From an uncultured Pelagibacteraceae bacterium (GTDB lineage Bacteria; Pseudomonadota; Alphaproteobacteria; Pelagibacterales; Pelagibacteraceae): 64,000 nt of DNA. Made by a program: the position numbers and the translations under genes. The notes beneath the pieces are model-generated. The model did not search any database. It saw only the letters and a list, made by a program, of their open reading frames with translations, and was not told the DNA's origin. Below are positions 17,644 through 28,243 of this stretch, one piece after another (positions within the stretch are counted from its first letter, which is position 1; each line of letters opens with the position of its first letter). Location of the stretch: the NCBI GenBank assembly GCA_902619665.1, contig CACNFB010000004.1:1-64000 (forward strand), in the 5' to 3' direction.

Positions 17644-20466
17644 ATGTTACTAGGCAAAGTATTAATAAATATAAAAAAGAAATATAAAAAAATTTATTTT
17701 AAAGATATAAAATTTAACAGCAAAACTTGTAAATTAAATGATATTTTTTTTGCTATAAATGGTAACCACTCAAAAGGTAATTATTACATTAATGATGCAA
17801 TAAATAATGGAGCAAAGATAATTATTTCAAACTTAAAATTTGAGGGTTTCGATAAAAAAAGAGTATTATTTATCAATCATAAAAATCCCAGAAAATTATT
17901 ATCGGAAGTTTCTAGTAGATACTATAAATTAAAACCTAAAAATATAATAGCAGTAACTGGCACAAACGGGAAAACTTCGGTTGCTAATTTTTATGAACAA
18001 ATCTTATCAATATGTAATAAAAAAGTTGCATCAATTGGAACATTAGGTGTATTTTCAAAAAAGCTAAAACTAAATACAAATAATACAACTTTAGACCCCG
18101 TCAGCATTCATAGAATTTTGTATAAATTAAAGAAATTAAAGATTGATAATGTGATATTGGAAGCATCAAGCCATGGGCTAAAACAGTATAGATTAAATAA
18201 TATAAAATTTAAGTCAGGAATATTTACTAATTTGTCAAGAGATCACATCGATTATCATAAAACTTTTAAAGATTATTTTAATTCAAAACTTAAGCTATTT
18301 AATGAGCTATTAAATTATAAAGGTAATATGATTTTTGACAATAACATTAAAGAGTCACCCATATTGAATAAAATTTCAAAAAAAAAAAATTTGAAAAAAT
18401 ATACATTAGGTAATTCAAATTCATTTATAAATATAAAAGATATAAAAAAAATTAATGAAAAAAAAAAAATTGATTTTACAATAAGTAAAAAAAATTATTC
18501 TATTGAAACTTCACTTATAGGTGATATTCAAATTAAAAATTTAATGTTCGCAATAGTTGCAGCTTATTTATCAGGTATTAAAATAAATAATATTATAAAA
18601 TCAATACATAAAATTAAAACAATTAGAGGAAGGCTTGAAAAAGTTGGAAATTTGAAAAATAAAGCAAGAGTTATACTAGATTATGCACACACACCACATG
18701 CTCTTAAAACTTTAATATTAGATATAAGAAAGGAATTTCCTTTAAGTAAAGTTTCTTTAATCTTTGGTTGTGGAGGAAACAGAGATAAAGAAAAAAGATC
18801 AATGATGGGCACTATAGCAAGAAAATATTCTAATAATATTTATCTAACAGATGATAACCCGCGTTTTGAAGACCCAGAGTTAATAAGAAATCAAGTTAAA
18901 AAAGGCCTTAAATCAAAAAAATTTTTTGAAATTCCTTCAAGAGCAAAAGCTATAGATACAGCCATTCAGAAATTAAATTCAGGTGATGTTCTAATAGTAG
19001 CGGGAAAGGGACATGAGAATTATCAAGAATACAAAAAAAAAATTTTCTTTTCTGATAAAACTGAGATTTTAAAAGCAATTAAAAAAAAAAATAGAAATTT
19101 ATCAAATTCAATTAAAACAAATATTCTGAATGAAGTATTGGGTTATAATATTATTAATAAAAAGAAAATTCTTAAATCAGCTGCGATCAATTCAAAAAAA
19201 ATTACAAAAAGCTCAATATTTTTTGGAATTAAGGGCAAAAACTTTGATGGAAACAAGTTTGCAGTTGAAGCAATAAAAAATGGTGCAGTTCTAGCTATAA
19301 CAAATAGAAAAATTAAAAATTCAAAAGCAATATTTTATAAAAAACCATTAAAATTATTTAATAATATTAATTCAGCTTTAAGAAAAGCAACAAATATAAA
19401 CACAATAGCAATAACTGGCTCAGCAGGAAAGACATCAGTAAAAGAATTAACTGGATTTTGTTTAAAAAAATTGGAAAAAACATATTTTTCAAAAAACTCT
19501 TTAAACAATAAATACGGGGTCCCCTTAAGTATATTTAATACACCGGAAAGTGCAAAATTTGCTGTATTAGAGGTTGGTATGGATAAAAAAGGTGAGATAG
19601 ATTTTTTGACTAAACTAATTAGACCTAACTTAGGTTTAATTACAAATATTTCATATGCTCATATTAAAAATTTTAATAATTTAAATCAAATTGCAAACGC
19701 TAAGTCGGAAATAATTAATAATATTATTAGCAATGGAACAATGATTATTAATATGGATGAAAAATATTCTAATTATTTCATGAAAATATCAAAAAATAAT
19801 AATCTTAAAATTGTAAAATTTAGTAAAGTCGATAAAAAAGCTGATATTGTATTTCATAGTCAAAGAAAATATAAAAAAAATCTTATAATTAAGATTAAAA
19901 TTAAAGGGATAATGAAATCTTTCTTAGTACCAAAATACCTATCTAGTTATATTGATAATATCCTTGCCGTTGTAAGTATTCTTAGTATTTATTTTGACAC
20001 AAAAAAACTCAATCAAAATTTATTTTCAGATTTTTATATTCCTAAAAGCAGGGGATCATTAATTAATCTAAAAAAAGGTAAAAAAAAATTAACAATCATT
20101 GATGAGAGCTATAATTCAAACCCTCTATCATTAAAATTTGCTTTAGAAAGATACGATGATCTATATAAGAAAAATGATAAAAAATTTCTGTTAATAGGTG
20201 ACATGCTTGAACTTGGGAAGTATTCAAGAAAATTGCATATTAAAATTGCAAAATATATAAATAAATCAAAAATAAACAAAATTTATGTTTATGGTAAACA
20301 AACTAAACATACATTTAACAAATTAAAACCACAAATCAGAGGGAAAATACTAAAAAATAAAATAGATATTTATAAGTTAATAAATAATGATTTACCCAAT
20401 AATAGCTTTCTAATGGTAAAAGGATCAAATTCAACAGGATTAAATGATATAATTAAAAGATTATAA
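17644..20466 (+). CDS. murE/murF: MurE-MurF fusion ligase
   Basis: 940 aa with two ATP-binding Mur-ligase P-loops: VTGTNGKTSVANF and ITGSAGKTSVKEL; MurE DNPRFEDP motif followed by MurF YNSNPLSLKFAL. Confidence 0.93.
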   Translation: MLLGKVLINIKKKYKKIYFKDIKFNSKTCKLNDIFFAINGNHSKGNYYINDAINNGAKIIISNLKFEGFDKKRVLFINHKNPRKLLSEVSSRYYKLKPKNIIAVTGTNGKTSVANFYEQILSICNKKVASIGTLGVFSKKLKLNTNNTTLDPVSIHRILYKLKKLKIDNVILEASSHGLKQYRLNNIKFKSGIFTNLSRDHIDYHKTFKDYFNSKLKLFNELLNYKGNMIFDNNIKESPILNKISKKKNLKKYTLGNSNSFINIKDIKKINEKKKIDFTISKKNYSIETSLIGDIQIKNLMFAIVAAYLSGIKINNIIKSIHKIKTIRGRLEKVGNLKNKARVILDYAHTPHALKTLILDIRKEFPLSKVSLIFGCGGNRDKEKRSMMGTIARKYSNNIYLTDDNPRFEDPELIRNQVKKGLKSKKFFEIPSRAKAIDTAIQKLNSGDVLIVAGKGHENYQEYKKKIFFSDKTEILKAIKKKNRNLSNSIKTNILNEVLGYNIINKKKILKSAAINSKKITKSSIFFGIKGKNFDGNKFAVEAIKNGAVLAITNRKIKNSKAIFYKKPLKLFNNINSALRKATNINTIAITGSAGKTSVKELTGFCLKKLEKTYFSKNSLNNKYGVPLSIFNTPESAKFAVLEVGMDKKGEIDFLTKLIRPNLGLITNISYAHIKNFNNLNQIANAKSEIINNIISNGTMIINMDEKYSNYFMKISKNNNLKIVKFSKVDKKADIVFHSQRKYKKNLIIKIKIKGIMKSFLVPKYLSSYIDNILAVVSILSIYFDTKKLNQNLFSDFYIPKSRGSLINLKKGKKKLTIIDESYNSNPLSLKFALERYDDLYKKNDKKFLLIGDMLELGKYSRKLHIKIAKYINKSKINKIYVYGKQTKHTFNKLKPQIRGKILKNKIDIYKLINNDLPNNSFLMVKGSNSTGLNDIIKRL

Positions 20467-21551
20467 TGCTATACAATTTATTAATTAATTATTCTGATAC
20501 ATATTCTTTTTTAAATTTTTTTAATTTCTTAACTGTGCGGACTGGCCTAGCGGTTATTACTTCAATGGTAATTGTTTTTTTAATTGGAGACAAGTTCATA
20601 AATTATTTTTCTACAAAAAAAATAACAAATCCAATTAGGTTAGATGGACCACAGGATCATATTATTAAAAAAATAGGCACACCTACGATGGGTGGTGTCT
20701 TAATATTAATAGGACTTTTCGCAGGTGTATTTTTATGGTCAGATTTGTATAATCCTTATAATTGGTTATTAATCTTTATAACATTTTCATTTGGAGTATT
20801 AGGTGCTTTCGATGATTATAAAAAAATTAAGAAAAATAACTCAGTTGGGATTTCGTCAAAATTAAAATTTATTATACAAATTGTTCTTAGTCTAATTTCT
20901 TTAATAATTTTATATAAATTCATAGATTCGGATTTAACTAATAATTTATATCTTCCCTTTTTTAAAAATTTAGTAATAAATTTAGGATGGTTTTTTATTC
21001 CATTTTACTTATTTGTAATCGTTGGCTCATCTAATGCTGTTAATCTAACAGATGGTCTTGATGGATTAGCTACTGTGCCTGTAATTTTAGTTGCAGGTTG
21101 TTTTGCATTTATCAGCTATGTATCGGGCAATATTATTTTTGCCGAATACCTTCTAATACCTTATATTGAAGGAGTAGGCGAGATTGCTGTTTTTTGTGGA
21201 GCGATCATTGGGGCGTCAATAGGTTTTCTTTGGTTTAACGCACCACCAGCAAAAATATTCATGGGCGACACTGGTTCCTTAGCATTAGGAGGTTCTTTAG
21301 GAGCTGTAGGGGTTGCTACAAAACACGAAATTGTTTTAGCAATAACAGGAGGGCTTTTTGTTTTAGAGGCTGTATCTGTAATTGTTCAAGTCATTTCCTT
21401 TAAATTAACGGGAAAAAGGATATTTATGATGGCTCCGATACATCATCATTTTGAGAAAAAAGGATGGGCAGAGTCTACGGTTGTTATAAGATTTTGGATC
21501 ATTTCTTTAATTTTAGCAATGATTGGACTTGCAACGTTAAAATTAAGGTGA
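20466..21551 (+). CDS. mraY: phospho-N-acetylmuramoyl-pentapeptide transferase
   Basis: IGTPTMGGVLI, NLTDGLDGLAT, PAKIFMGDTGSLALGG, MMAPIHHHFEKKGW. Confidence 0.97.
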   Translation: MLYNLLINYSDTYSFLNFFNFLTVRTGLAVITSMVIVFLIGDKFINYFSTKKITNPIRLDGPQDHIIKKIGTPTMGGVLILIGLFAGVFLWSDLYNPYNWLLIFITFSFGVLGAFDDYKKIKKNNSVGISSKLKFIIQIVLSLISLIILYKFIDSDLTNNLYLPFFKNLVINLGWFFIPFYLFVIVGSSNAVNLTDGLDGLATVPVILVAGCFAFISYVSGNIIFAEYLLIPYIEGVGEIAVFCGAIIGASIGFLWFNAPPAKIFMGDTGSLALGGSLGAVGVATKHEIVLAITGGLFVLEAVSVIVQVISFKLTGKRIFMMAPIHHHFEKKGWAESTVVIRFWIISLILAMIGLATLKLR

Positions 21552-22846
21552 TGTTACCTAAAATCTTTACAAAGAAAAAAATACTTATTTACGGCTTAGG
21601 ACTTTCAGGCAATTCATGTCTAAAATTTTTAAAAAAAAAAAGTTTTGTTAAAATATTTGATGACAACTATTCACTAAAAAATAAAAAGAATGAAAAAATT
21701 TTTTTAAAAAAAAATGATATCCTTAATTTAAAATTTGATTACATTATTTTAAGCCCAGGAATAGATATTAAAAATTGTAATCTCAAAAGTTATTTAATAA
21801 AAAATTGGAAAAAGATTATTACTGAGCTCGATATTTTTCAAAAATGTTATCCCAAAAATACAAAAATTACTATTACAGGAACTAATGGAAAATCTACTGC
21901 TTGCCAGATGCTCTATAATATTTTGAGAATTAAAAAAAAAGATGTTAGATTGGTTGGCAATATAGGAAAACCTCCTTTACAAGAAAAAAAAATCAAAAAA
22001 AATACAATTTTTATTGTTGAAGCATCATCTTATCAAATTTCTTATAATAAATTTTTTAAAACTGATTATGCAGCTATATTAAATTTAAGTGTTGATCATT
22101 TAGAAAGGCATGGAAATTTAAAGAAATATGCAAAAGCCAAAATTAAATTAATTAGTGATCAAGAAAAAAATAAATTTTCATTTATAGAAAAAAAAAATGA
22201 TATAATTAATAAACTTATATTAAACAAAAATATCAAGTCCAAAATAATCAAAATAAATTACAACAATATGAATTTTTTTAAAAAAAAAATTAATAATAGT
22301 TATTTGCTAGACAAAAATAATTTAAAAAATATTCATTTTGTCTATAAGATATCGAAGCAACTAAAAATATCCGATGAGAAAATATTTAAGTCACTTAACT
22401 TATTTAAGGCTTTAAAATTTAGAAAAGAAATTATCTATGACAAATCTAATTTGAAAATAATTAATGACTCAAAATCTACAAGTTTTTCTTCAACCCACGG
22501 TCTTTTATCTTCCTATAAAAATATTTATTGGATTGTTGGAGGTCTTTCTAAAAAGGGAGATAAATTTATTTTAGAAAAAAGATATTACAAAAATATTTTT
22601 GCTTATATAATTGGATTAAATAAATCCTATTTTATAAATCAGTTCAAAAATAAAATTAGGTTTGAATATTCAAAAAACCTAAAGAATGCAATTTTAAAAA
22701 TTAAAAGTGATATAAAAAAAGATAAAAAAAAAAAGACTATTTTATTTAGCCCTGCCGCTGCTTCATTTGACCAATTTAAAAATTTTGAACATCGTGGAAG
22801 ATATTTTAATTTATTAATCAAAAAGGCAAGTTTGTATGGAAAGTAG
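21551..22846 (+). CDS. murD: UDP-N-acetylmuramoylalanine-D-glutamate ligase
   Basis: ILIYGLGLSGNSCLKFL, ITGTNGKSTACQML, LSVDHLERHG, INDSKSTS; ATG at 21551 overlaps mraY stop. Confidence 0.93.
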   Translation: MLPKIFTKKKILIYGLGLSGNSCLKFLKKKSFVKIFDDNYSLKNKKNEKIFLKKNDILNLKFDYIILSPGIDIKNCNLKSYLIKNWKKIITELDIFQKCYPKNTKITITGTNGKSTACQMLYNILRIKKKDVRLVGNIGKPPLQEKKIKKNTIFIVEASSYQISYNKFFKTDYAAILNLSVDHLERHGNLKKYAKAKIKLISDQEKNKFSFIEKKNDIINKLILNKNIKSKIIKINYNNMNFFKKKINNSYLLDKNNLKNIHFVYKISKQLKISDEKIFKSLNLFKALKFRKEIIYDKSNLKIINDSKSTSFSSTHGLLSSYKNIYWIVGGLSKKGDKFILEKRYYKNIFAYIIGLNKSYFINQFKNKIRFEYSKNLKNAILKIKSDIKKDKKKKTILFSPAAASFDQFKNFEHRGRYFNLLIKKASLYGK

Positions 22847-23954
22847 AAATATTTACGATAATTTCATTTATGATTGGTGGAAAAATCTTGATAAAACAAT
22901 CTTTTTTTTATTTATATTATTAATTTTTTTAGGAATTTTTTTTTCCTTAGCATCAACATCCTTAATTGCATCTTCTAAATTGGGCACAAATAACTACTAT
23001 TTTTTTTTAAGGCATTTGATTTATGTAATTATTGGCTTAACTTTAATTATATTTTTTTCAGCTATTTCAGAAAATAGTGTTTATAAAATAGGCGTTATTA
23101 TATTCATCATTTTTTTTCTGTCGCTATTATTAGTTCCTTTTTTTGGAGTTGAAGTAAAAGGTTCAAAAAGATGGTTAGACTTTCCGATAATACCAAGATT
23201 CCAACCAATAGAGTTTTTAAAGCCATTTTTGATTATTTTTTTGTCACTAGTAATTGGATCCAGATTTACATCAAATAATTATTTAAGATTCTTTTTAAGC
23301 ACTTTGATTGTTATACCTATTTTATTGTTTTTAGTTTTTCAGCCAGATATTGGTCAAACTTTATTGATTAGCTGTGTATGGTTAAGTCTTATATTTGTAT
23401 CAGGTATTAATTTATATTTATTTAATTTTTTAATATTAATGTTTTTGTCAATCGTAGGCTATTTAGTTTTTTACTTGCCAAAATTTTCCTATATCAAATA
23501 CAGGATATCAGCTTTCTTTGACTTAAAATCAAAAGGTAATTATCAATCAGAAAAAGCTACAGAAGCTATTAGTGATGGGGGGTTTTTTGGAAAGGGCATT
23601 GGAGAAGGAACACTAAATAAAAGAGTTCCCGAAGCTCACACAGATTACGTTATATCAGTAATTTCTGAAGAATTTGGAGTTTTTCTCACATTGTTTATTT
23701 TATTAATTTTTTTGATTTTAATATTTAGAGTATTTAAAAAAATTCCTTCAGAAAAAAATAATAGTAATAAACTGGTATTAATTGGTTCAATATTGTTGAT
23801 TATATTTCAGGTATTAATTCATTTTGGTGTTAACATAAGATTTTTACCAGCAACAGGAATGACTTTACCTTTTTTAAGTTACGGTGGATCTTCGTTATTG
23901 AGCTCCTCTATTCTTGCAGGATTAATATTAAACTTTACAAGAAGAAAAATTTAA
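22836..23954 (+). CDS. ftsW: lipid II polymerase/division protein FtsW
   Basis: SEDS family; KGSKRWLDFP, FQPDIGQTLLI, EAHTDYVISVISEEFG, LPFLSYGGSSLLSS. Confidence 0.95.
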   Translation: MESRNIYDNFIYDWWKNLDKTIFFLFILLIFLGIFFSLASTSLIASSKLGTNNYYFFLRHLIYVIIGLTLIIFFSAISENSVYKIGVIIFIIFFLSLLLVPFFGVEVKGSKRWLDFPIIPRFQPIEFLKPFLIIFLSLVIGSRFTSNNYLRFFLSTLIVIPILLFLVFQPDIGQTLLISCVWLSLIFVSGINLYLFNFLILMFLSIVGYLVFYLPKFSYIKYRISAFFDLKSKGNYQSEKATEAISDGGFFGKGIGEGTLNKRVPEAHTDYVISVISEEFGVFLTLFILLIFLILIFRVFKKIPSEKNNSNKLVLIGSILLIIFQVLIHFGVNIRFLPATGMTLPFLSYGGSSLLSSSILAGLILNFTRRKI

Positions 23955-23958
23955 ATTT

Positions 23959-25026
23959 ATGAAAAAAATAACTATTAGCACTGGAGGTACTGGAGGCCAT
24001 GTTATACCAGCGCAAATTTTATATGATTATTTGGAATATAAAAACCAGATTGTTATAACCAGTGACAAAAGGGGAATTAATTATCTTAATAAAAAAAAAT
24101 ATAAAATAAAACAAATTGATGTACCAAAATTAAATATAAATATAATAAGCTTCATTCCATTTTTAATTAAATTTATTTTATCAATATTAAGGTCATATTT
24201 ATTTTTATATAAAAATAAAATTGAAATATTGATATCAACTGGAGGCTACATGTCAGTTCCTGTTTGCATAGCTGCTAGATTTCTAAATTTAAAAGTTTTT
24301 CTCTTTGAGCCTAATTTAATCATAGGTAGATCAAATCTATTTTTGTTAAATTACTGTGAGAAAATATTTACATATAATAAAAAAATAAAGAATTTACCAA
24401 AAAAAATGTGCCACAAAAATTTTGTTATTAAACCATTAATTAGAAAAGAAATTTTTCTATCGAAAAAAAAATTAAAACAAAACTCAAAATTATTCTCTAT
24501 CTTGATAGTAGGGGGAAGTCAGGGAGCAAGAAAATTTGATAATTTGTTTAATGAGGATTTAATTAAATTATCAAAAAAACTCAAAATAAAAATTTATCAT
24601 CAAACGAGTGTTAAAAATTTAAGAGAACTTAAAAATTTTTATATTTCAAATAATATAGATTTTCATGTCTTTTCTTATACGCACAACTTGCATAAAATTA
24701 TAAAAAAATGTGATTTTGCTATTACAAGATCTGGAGCTTCTACTATAAACGAATTAGTATTTTTAGAAACTCCTTTTCTAGCAATTCCTTATTTGTATGC
24801 TAAAGATGATCACCAATTTTTTAACGCAAAATATTATGTAAATAAAAATCTTTGCTGGTTAGTTAGGGAAAATAACATTTCAAAAAATTTTTTATATAAA
24901 TTTGTTCTAAATTTGATTAGAAATAAAAAATTGATAATTCAAAAAAAAAAAAATATGCATAACTTTCATAAGAAATATGATTGGAAATTAAATTCTAGTC
25001 AATTAAACAAATTATTATCAAAATGA
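23959..25026 (+). CDS. murG: UDP-N-acetylglucosamine transferase MurG
   Basis: STGGTGGHVIPAQ, STGGYMSVPVCIAA, VGGSQGARKFD, ITRSGASTINEL. Confidence 0.95.
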   Translation: MKKITISTGGTGGHVIPAQILYDYLEYKNQIVITSDKRGINYLNKKKYKIKQIDVPKLNINIISFIPFLIKFILSILRSYLFLYKNKIEILISTGGYMSVPVCIAARFLNLKVFLFEPNLIIGRSNLFLLNYCEKIFTYNKKIKNLPKKMCHKNFVIKPLIRKEIFLSKKKLKQNSKLFSILIVGGSQGARKFDNLFNEDLIKLSKKLKIKIYHQTSVKNLRELKNFYISNNIDFHVFSYTHNLHKIIKKCDFAITRSGASTINELVFLETPFLAIPYLYAKDDHQFFNAKYYVNKNLCWLVRENNISKNFLYKFVLNLIRNKKLIIQKKKNMHNFHKKYDWKLNSSQLNKLLSK

Positions 25027-26423
25027 ATATAAATTTAGCAAAATCTGAATTAATACACTTTGTTGGCATAGGCGGAATAGGCATGAGCGGACTAGCATTA
25101 ATAATGAAAGGATTAGGTTTCAAAGTTCAGGGCAGTGATAAATCCCCTAGTAAAAACATTGAAAGATTAAAAAAAAATCAAATTAAATTTTTTTTAGGAC
25201 ATGCATCATCAAATATCAAAAACGCTACAATTTTAGTAATTTCTTCAGCAATCAAGAATAACAACATTGAAATTAAAGAAGCAAAAAAAAAAAATTTACC
25301 GATTTATAAAAGAGGGGATATGTTAGCCCACATCACATCACTTAAAAAAAACATAGTAGTTTCAGGATCTCATGGCAAAACCACTACCACATCTTTGATA
25401 GCATCTATTTTTGCCAAAGCTAAACTAGATCCAACCATAATAAATGGAGGTGTAATTAATTCTTTAGAAAACTCAGCTAAACTTGGAAAAAGTGAGTGGA
25501 GTATATTAGAGTCGGATGAGTCCGATGGAAGTTTTGTAAAAGTTCCGTCAACTTATGCTGTAGTAACAAATATTGATAGAGAACATATGGATTATTATAA
25601 ATCTTTGAATGACCTTAAAAAACATTTCATAAAATTTATGCTCAAAGTTCCGTCTTTTGGTAAAACGTTTGTTTGTTCAGATGATAAGAATACTAAAGAT
25701 ATTTGTAAAATAAGTAAAATTAAAAATATACTTACTTATGGATTTAGTAATAATTCAAATTTTAAAATTAAAAATTTATTATTCCAAAAAAATAAATCTG
25801 TTTTTGATGTTGAAATGTGTCTTCCAAATAAAAAAAAAACTATTCTAAAAAAATTTGAAATTCCTTTAATAGGATCTCATAACGTCAAAAATGCTACAGC
25901 AGCAATAGCCGTATCTTATTTCATAGGTGTATCTCCAATTATATTAAAAAGTGGTCTAAAAAACTTCAAAGGTGTAGAACGACGATTTAACAAAATATTT
26001 ACATACAATGGTGCAGAAATTTACGATGATTATGCCCATCATCCTACAGAGATTAGAGAAGTTCTAAGTGGAGTTAGTAATAGTTATAAAGGAAAAAAAA
26101 TATTATGTATTTTTCAGCCTCATAGAGTATCTAGATTAAATGATTTGAAAAATGAATTTTGTTATTCTTTCAAAAAAGCAAACTCAGTAATATTATGTCC
26201 TATTTATAAAGCAGGTGAAAATTTGAGATTAAATTTAGATTATTATAAATTTGCTGATCAAATTTCAAAAAAATCAAAAGTGAGGGTATTCTTGGTAAAT
26301 AATCAATATGAGTTAGCAAAATTTTTAAGACAGTTTTTGAATAAAGAAGATATAGCTATTGGGATGGGTGCAGGATCAATTTCAAATTGGATTAAAGAAT
26401 TACCGACTTTAATGAAAAAATAA
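25023..26423 (+). CDS. murC: UDP-N-acetylmuramate-L-alanine ligase
   Basis: HFVGIGGIGMSGLALIM, SGSHGKTTTTSLIAS, YDDYAHHPTEI, FQPHRVSRL. Confidence 0.97.
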   Translation: MNINLAKSELIHFVGIGGIGMSGLALIMKGLGFKVQGSDKSPSKNIERLKKNQIKFFLGHASSNIKNATILVISSAIKNNNIEIKEAKKKNLPIYKRGDMLAHITSLKKNIVVSGSHGKTTTTSLIASIFAKAKLDPTIINGGVINSLENSAKLGKSEWSILESDESDGSFVKVPSTYAVVTNIDREHMDYYKSLNDLKKHFIKFMLKVPSFGKTFVCSDDKNTKDICKISKIKNILTYGFSNNSNFKIKNLLFQKNKSVFDVEMCLPNKKKTILKKFEIPLIGSHNVKNATAAIAVSYFIGVSPIILKSGLKNFKGVERRFNKIFTYNGAEIYDDYAHHPTEIREVLSGVSNSYKGKKILCIFQPHRVSRLNDLKNEFCYSFKKANSVILCPIYKAGENLRLNLDYYKFADQISKKSKVRVFLVNNQYELAKFLRQFLNKEDIAIGMGAGSISNWIKELPTLMKK

Positions 26424-27331
26424 TGTTGAAAGATTTAGACATTTTTTCAAAAAACATAAAAGGTAAAATTAAATTCAATTATAGCTTAAAAAATCATACT
26501 TGGTTAAATATTGGTGGAAATGCAAAAATTTTTTTTATTCCAGAAACATTAAGCGAGCTAAGAGAATTTTTATTATATTTAAAAAAAGAAAATAACAATT
26601 TATTTATTATTGGAGCAGGTTCAAATTTATTAATATCAGATAATGTTCAAAATCGTATCTTTATTAAATTAGGCAAAAATTTTAATAAAATATCACTGAC
26701 AAAAAATAATGTTGTAATTGCGGGTTGTTCAATTTTAGATAAAAATGTATCAAATTTCGCGTGCGAACATAACTTAAGTGGCTTAGAGTTTTTATCATGT
26801 ATACCAGGGACAATAGGCGGTGGTATTCGAATGAACTCCGGATGTTTTGGCACAGAATTTAAAGATGTTTTGCTCTCAGTCCAAGTAATGGATTTTAGTG
26901 GGAGAGTATATACAATTAATTCAAAAAATATAAATTTTGAATACAGGCAAACAAATTTACCAAAAAACCTCATTTTCTTAAGTGCATCCTTTAAAACTAA
27001 TAAAAAAGATAAAAAAGAGATCGAGGAAAAGATCTATAAATTTAAAGAAAAAAAAGAAAGATCTCAACCACTAAGAGTTAAAACTGGAGGGAGTACTTTT
27101 AAAAATCCAAAAAATCCTTTAGGAAAAAAGGTTTGGCAAATTATTAAAGAGAATGTGGACAATCAAACTAGTTTTGGTGACGCGAAAATATCTGAAAAAC
27201 ATAGTAATTTTTTTATTAATATTAACAATGCTTCATTTAAAGATATGCATGATTTGATAAATTTTGTAAAAAAAAAAGTAAAAGAGAAAACTGGTATTTC
27301 TCTTCAGCTAGAATTGGAAATTGTAAATTAA
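26423..27331 (+). CDS. murB: UDP-N-acetylenolpyruvoylglucosamine reductase
   Basis: HTWLNIGGNAKIFF, IGAGSNLLISD, GLEFLSCIPGTIGGGIRMNSGCFG, GGSTFKNP. Confidence 0.96.
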   Translation: MLKDLDIFSKNIKGKIKFNYSLKNHTWLNIGGNAKIFFIPETLSELREFLLYLKKENNNLFIIGAGSNLLISDNVQNRIFIKLGKNFNKISLTKNNVVIAGCSILDKNVSNFACEHNLSGLEFLSCIPGTIGGGIRMNSGCFGTEFKDVLLSVQVMDFSGRVYTINSKNINFEYRQTNLPKNLIFLSASFKTNKKDKKEIEEKIYKFKEKKERSQPLRVKTGGSTFKNPKNPLGKKVWQIIKENVDNQTSFGDAKISEKHSNFFININNASFKDMHDLINFVKKKVKEKTGISLQLELEIVN

Positions 27332-28243
27332 ATGAAAAAAAAAATTCTGGTTCTCGGCGGTGGATACTCAAAGGAGCGCTCTATTAGCCTTAAATCAGCG
27401 AAAGCTGTCATTAAATCAATTAAAAATAAATATAAGGTAAAATTTGCTGATCCATGTAACAACTTCTTTAAAACAGTTGAAAATTTCAAACCAGATGTAA
27501 TTTTTAATGCATTACACGGAAGATTTGGTGAAGATGGATATATTCAATCAATTTTAGAGACATTAGCAATTAAATATACACACTCTGGTGTAAAGTCTTC
27601 TATGTCAGCGATGGATAAAGAGATTTCTAAAAAGATATTTTTAAAACACAAAATCCTAACACCTAAATATATTAAAATAAAGAATAACATAGAAGACTTA
27701 AATTATAAAAGAATTAAAAAATATTTAAGTTATCCGGTTGTTATCAAACCCATAAATGAGGGATCTAGCCTAGATGTTTTTATTTGTGAAAATAAATTAT
27801 CATTATCAAAAAAATTAAAAAAATTGAGACATTATAGAGAATTACTTATTGAAAAATTTATTCCAGGTAGAGAAATTCAAGTAGCAATAATGGGAAACAA
27901 AATACTTGGACCTATTGAACTTAAACCTAAAAGAAAATTTTACGATTATAAAGCTAAATATAACTCAAAGGCTAAAACTGAGCATATTATTCCAGTCAAT
28001 TTAAATAAAAAAAATTATCAAAAAATTAATACAATTGCTTATAAAGCACATAAATTATTAAATTGTAAGGGAATAACTAGATCTGATTTTAAGTTTTATA
28101 AAAATAAATTTTATTTGCTTGAGCTTAATACCCAACCAGGGATGACCGATCTTTCATTAGTCCCAGAAATAGCTGCTCATAAAGGTATAAATTTTGAAAC
28201 ATTAATTAATTGGATAATAAAAGATGCATCAAAAAACAGATAA
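27332..28243 (+). CDS. ddl: D-alanine-D-alanine ligase
   Basis: VLGGGYSKERSISLKSA, ALHGRFGEDGYIQ, KPINEGSSLDV, LLELNTQPGMTDLSLVPE. Confidence 0.96.
   Translation: MKKKILVLGGGYSKERSISLKSAKAVIKSIKNKYKVKFADPCNNFFKTVENFKPDVIFNALHGRFGEDGYIQSILETLAIKYTHSGVKSSMSAMDKEISKKIFLKHKILTPKYIKIKNNIEDLNYKRIKKYLSYPVVIKPINEGSSLDVFICENKLSLSKKLKKLRHYRELLIEKFIPGREIQVAIMGNKILGPIELKPKRKFYDYKAKYNSKAKTEHIIPVNLNKKNYQKINTIAYKAHKLLNCKGITRSDFKFYKNKFYLLELNTQPGMTDLSLVPEIAAHKGINFETLINWIIKDASKNR

Noticed and set aside
21464-21550. Extended start of the murD ORF
   Set aside because: The extension is out-of-frame mraY coding sequence; the conserved MurD starts at the ATG at 21551.
26647-26973. 108-aa minus-strand ORF
   Set aside because: Antisense to conserved murB; no recognisable family.
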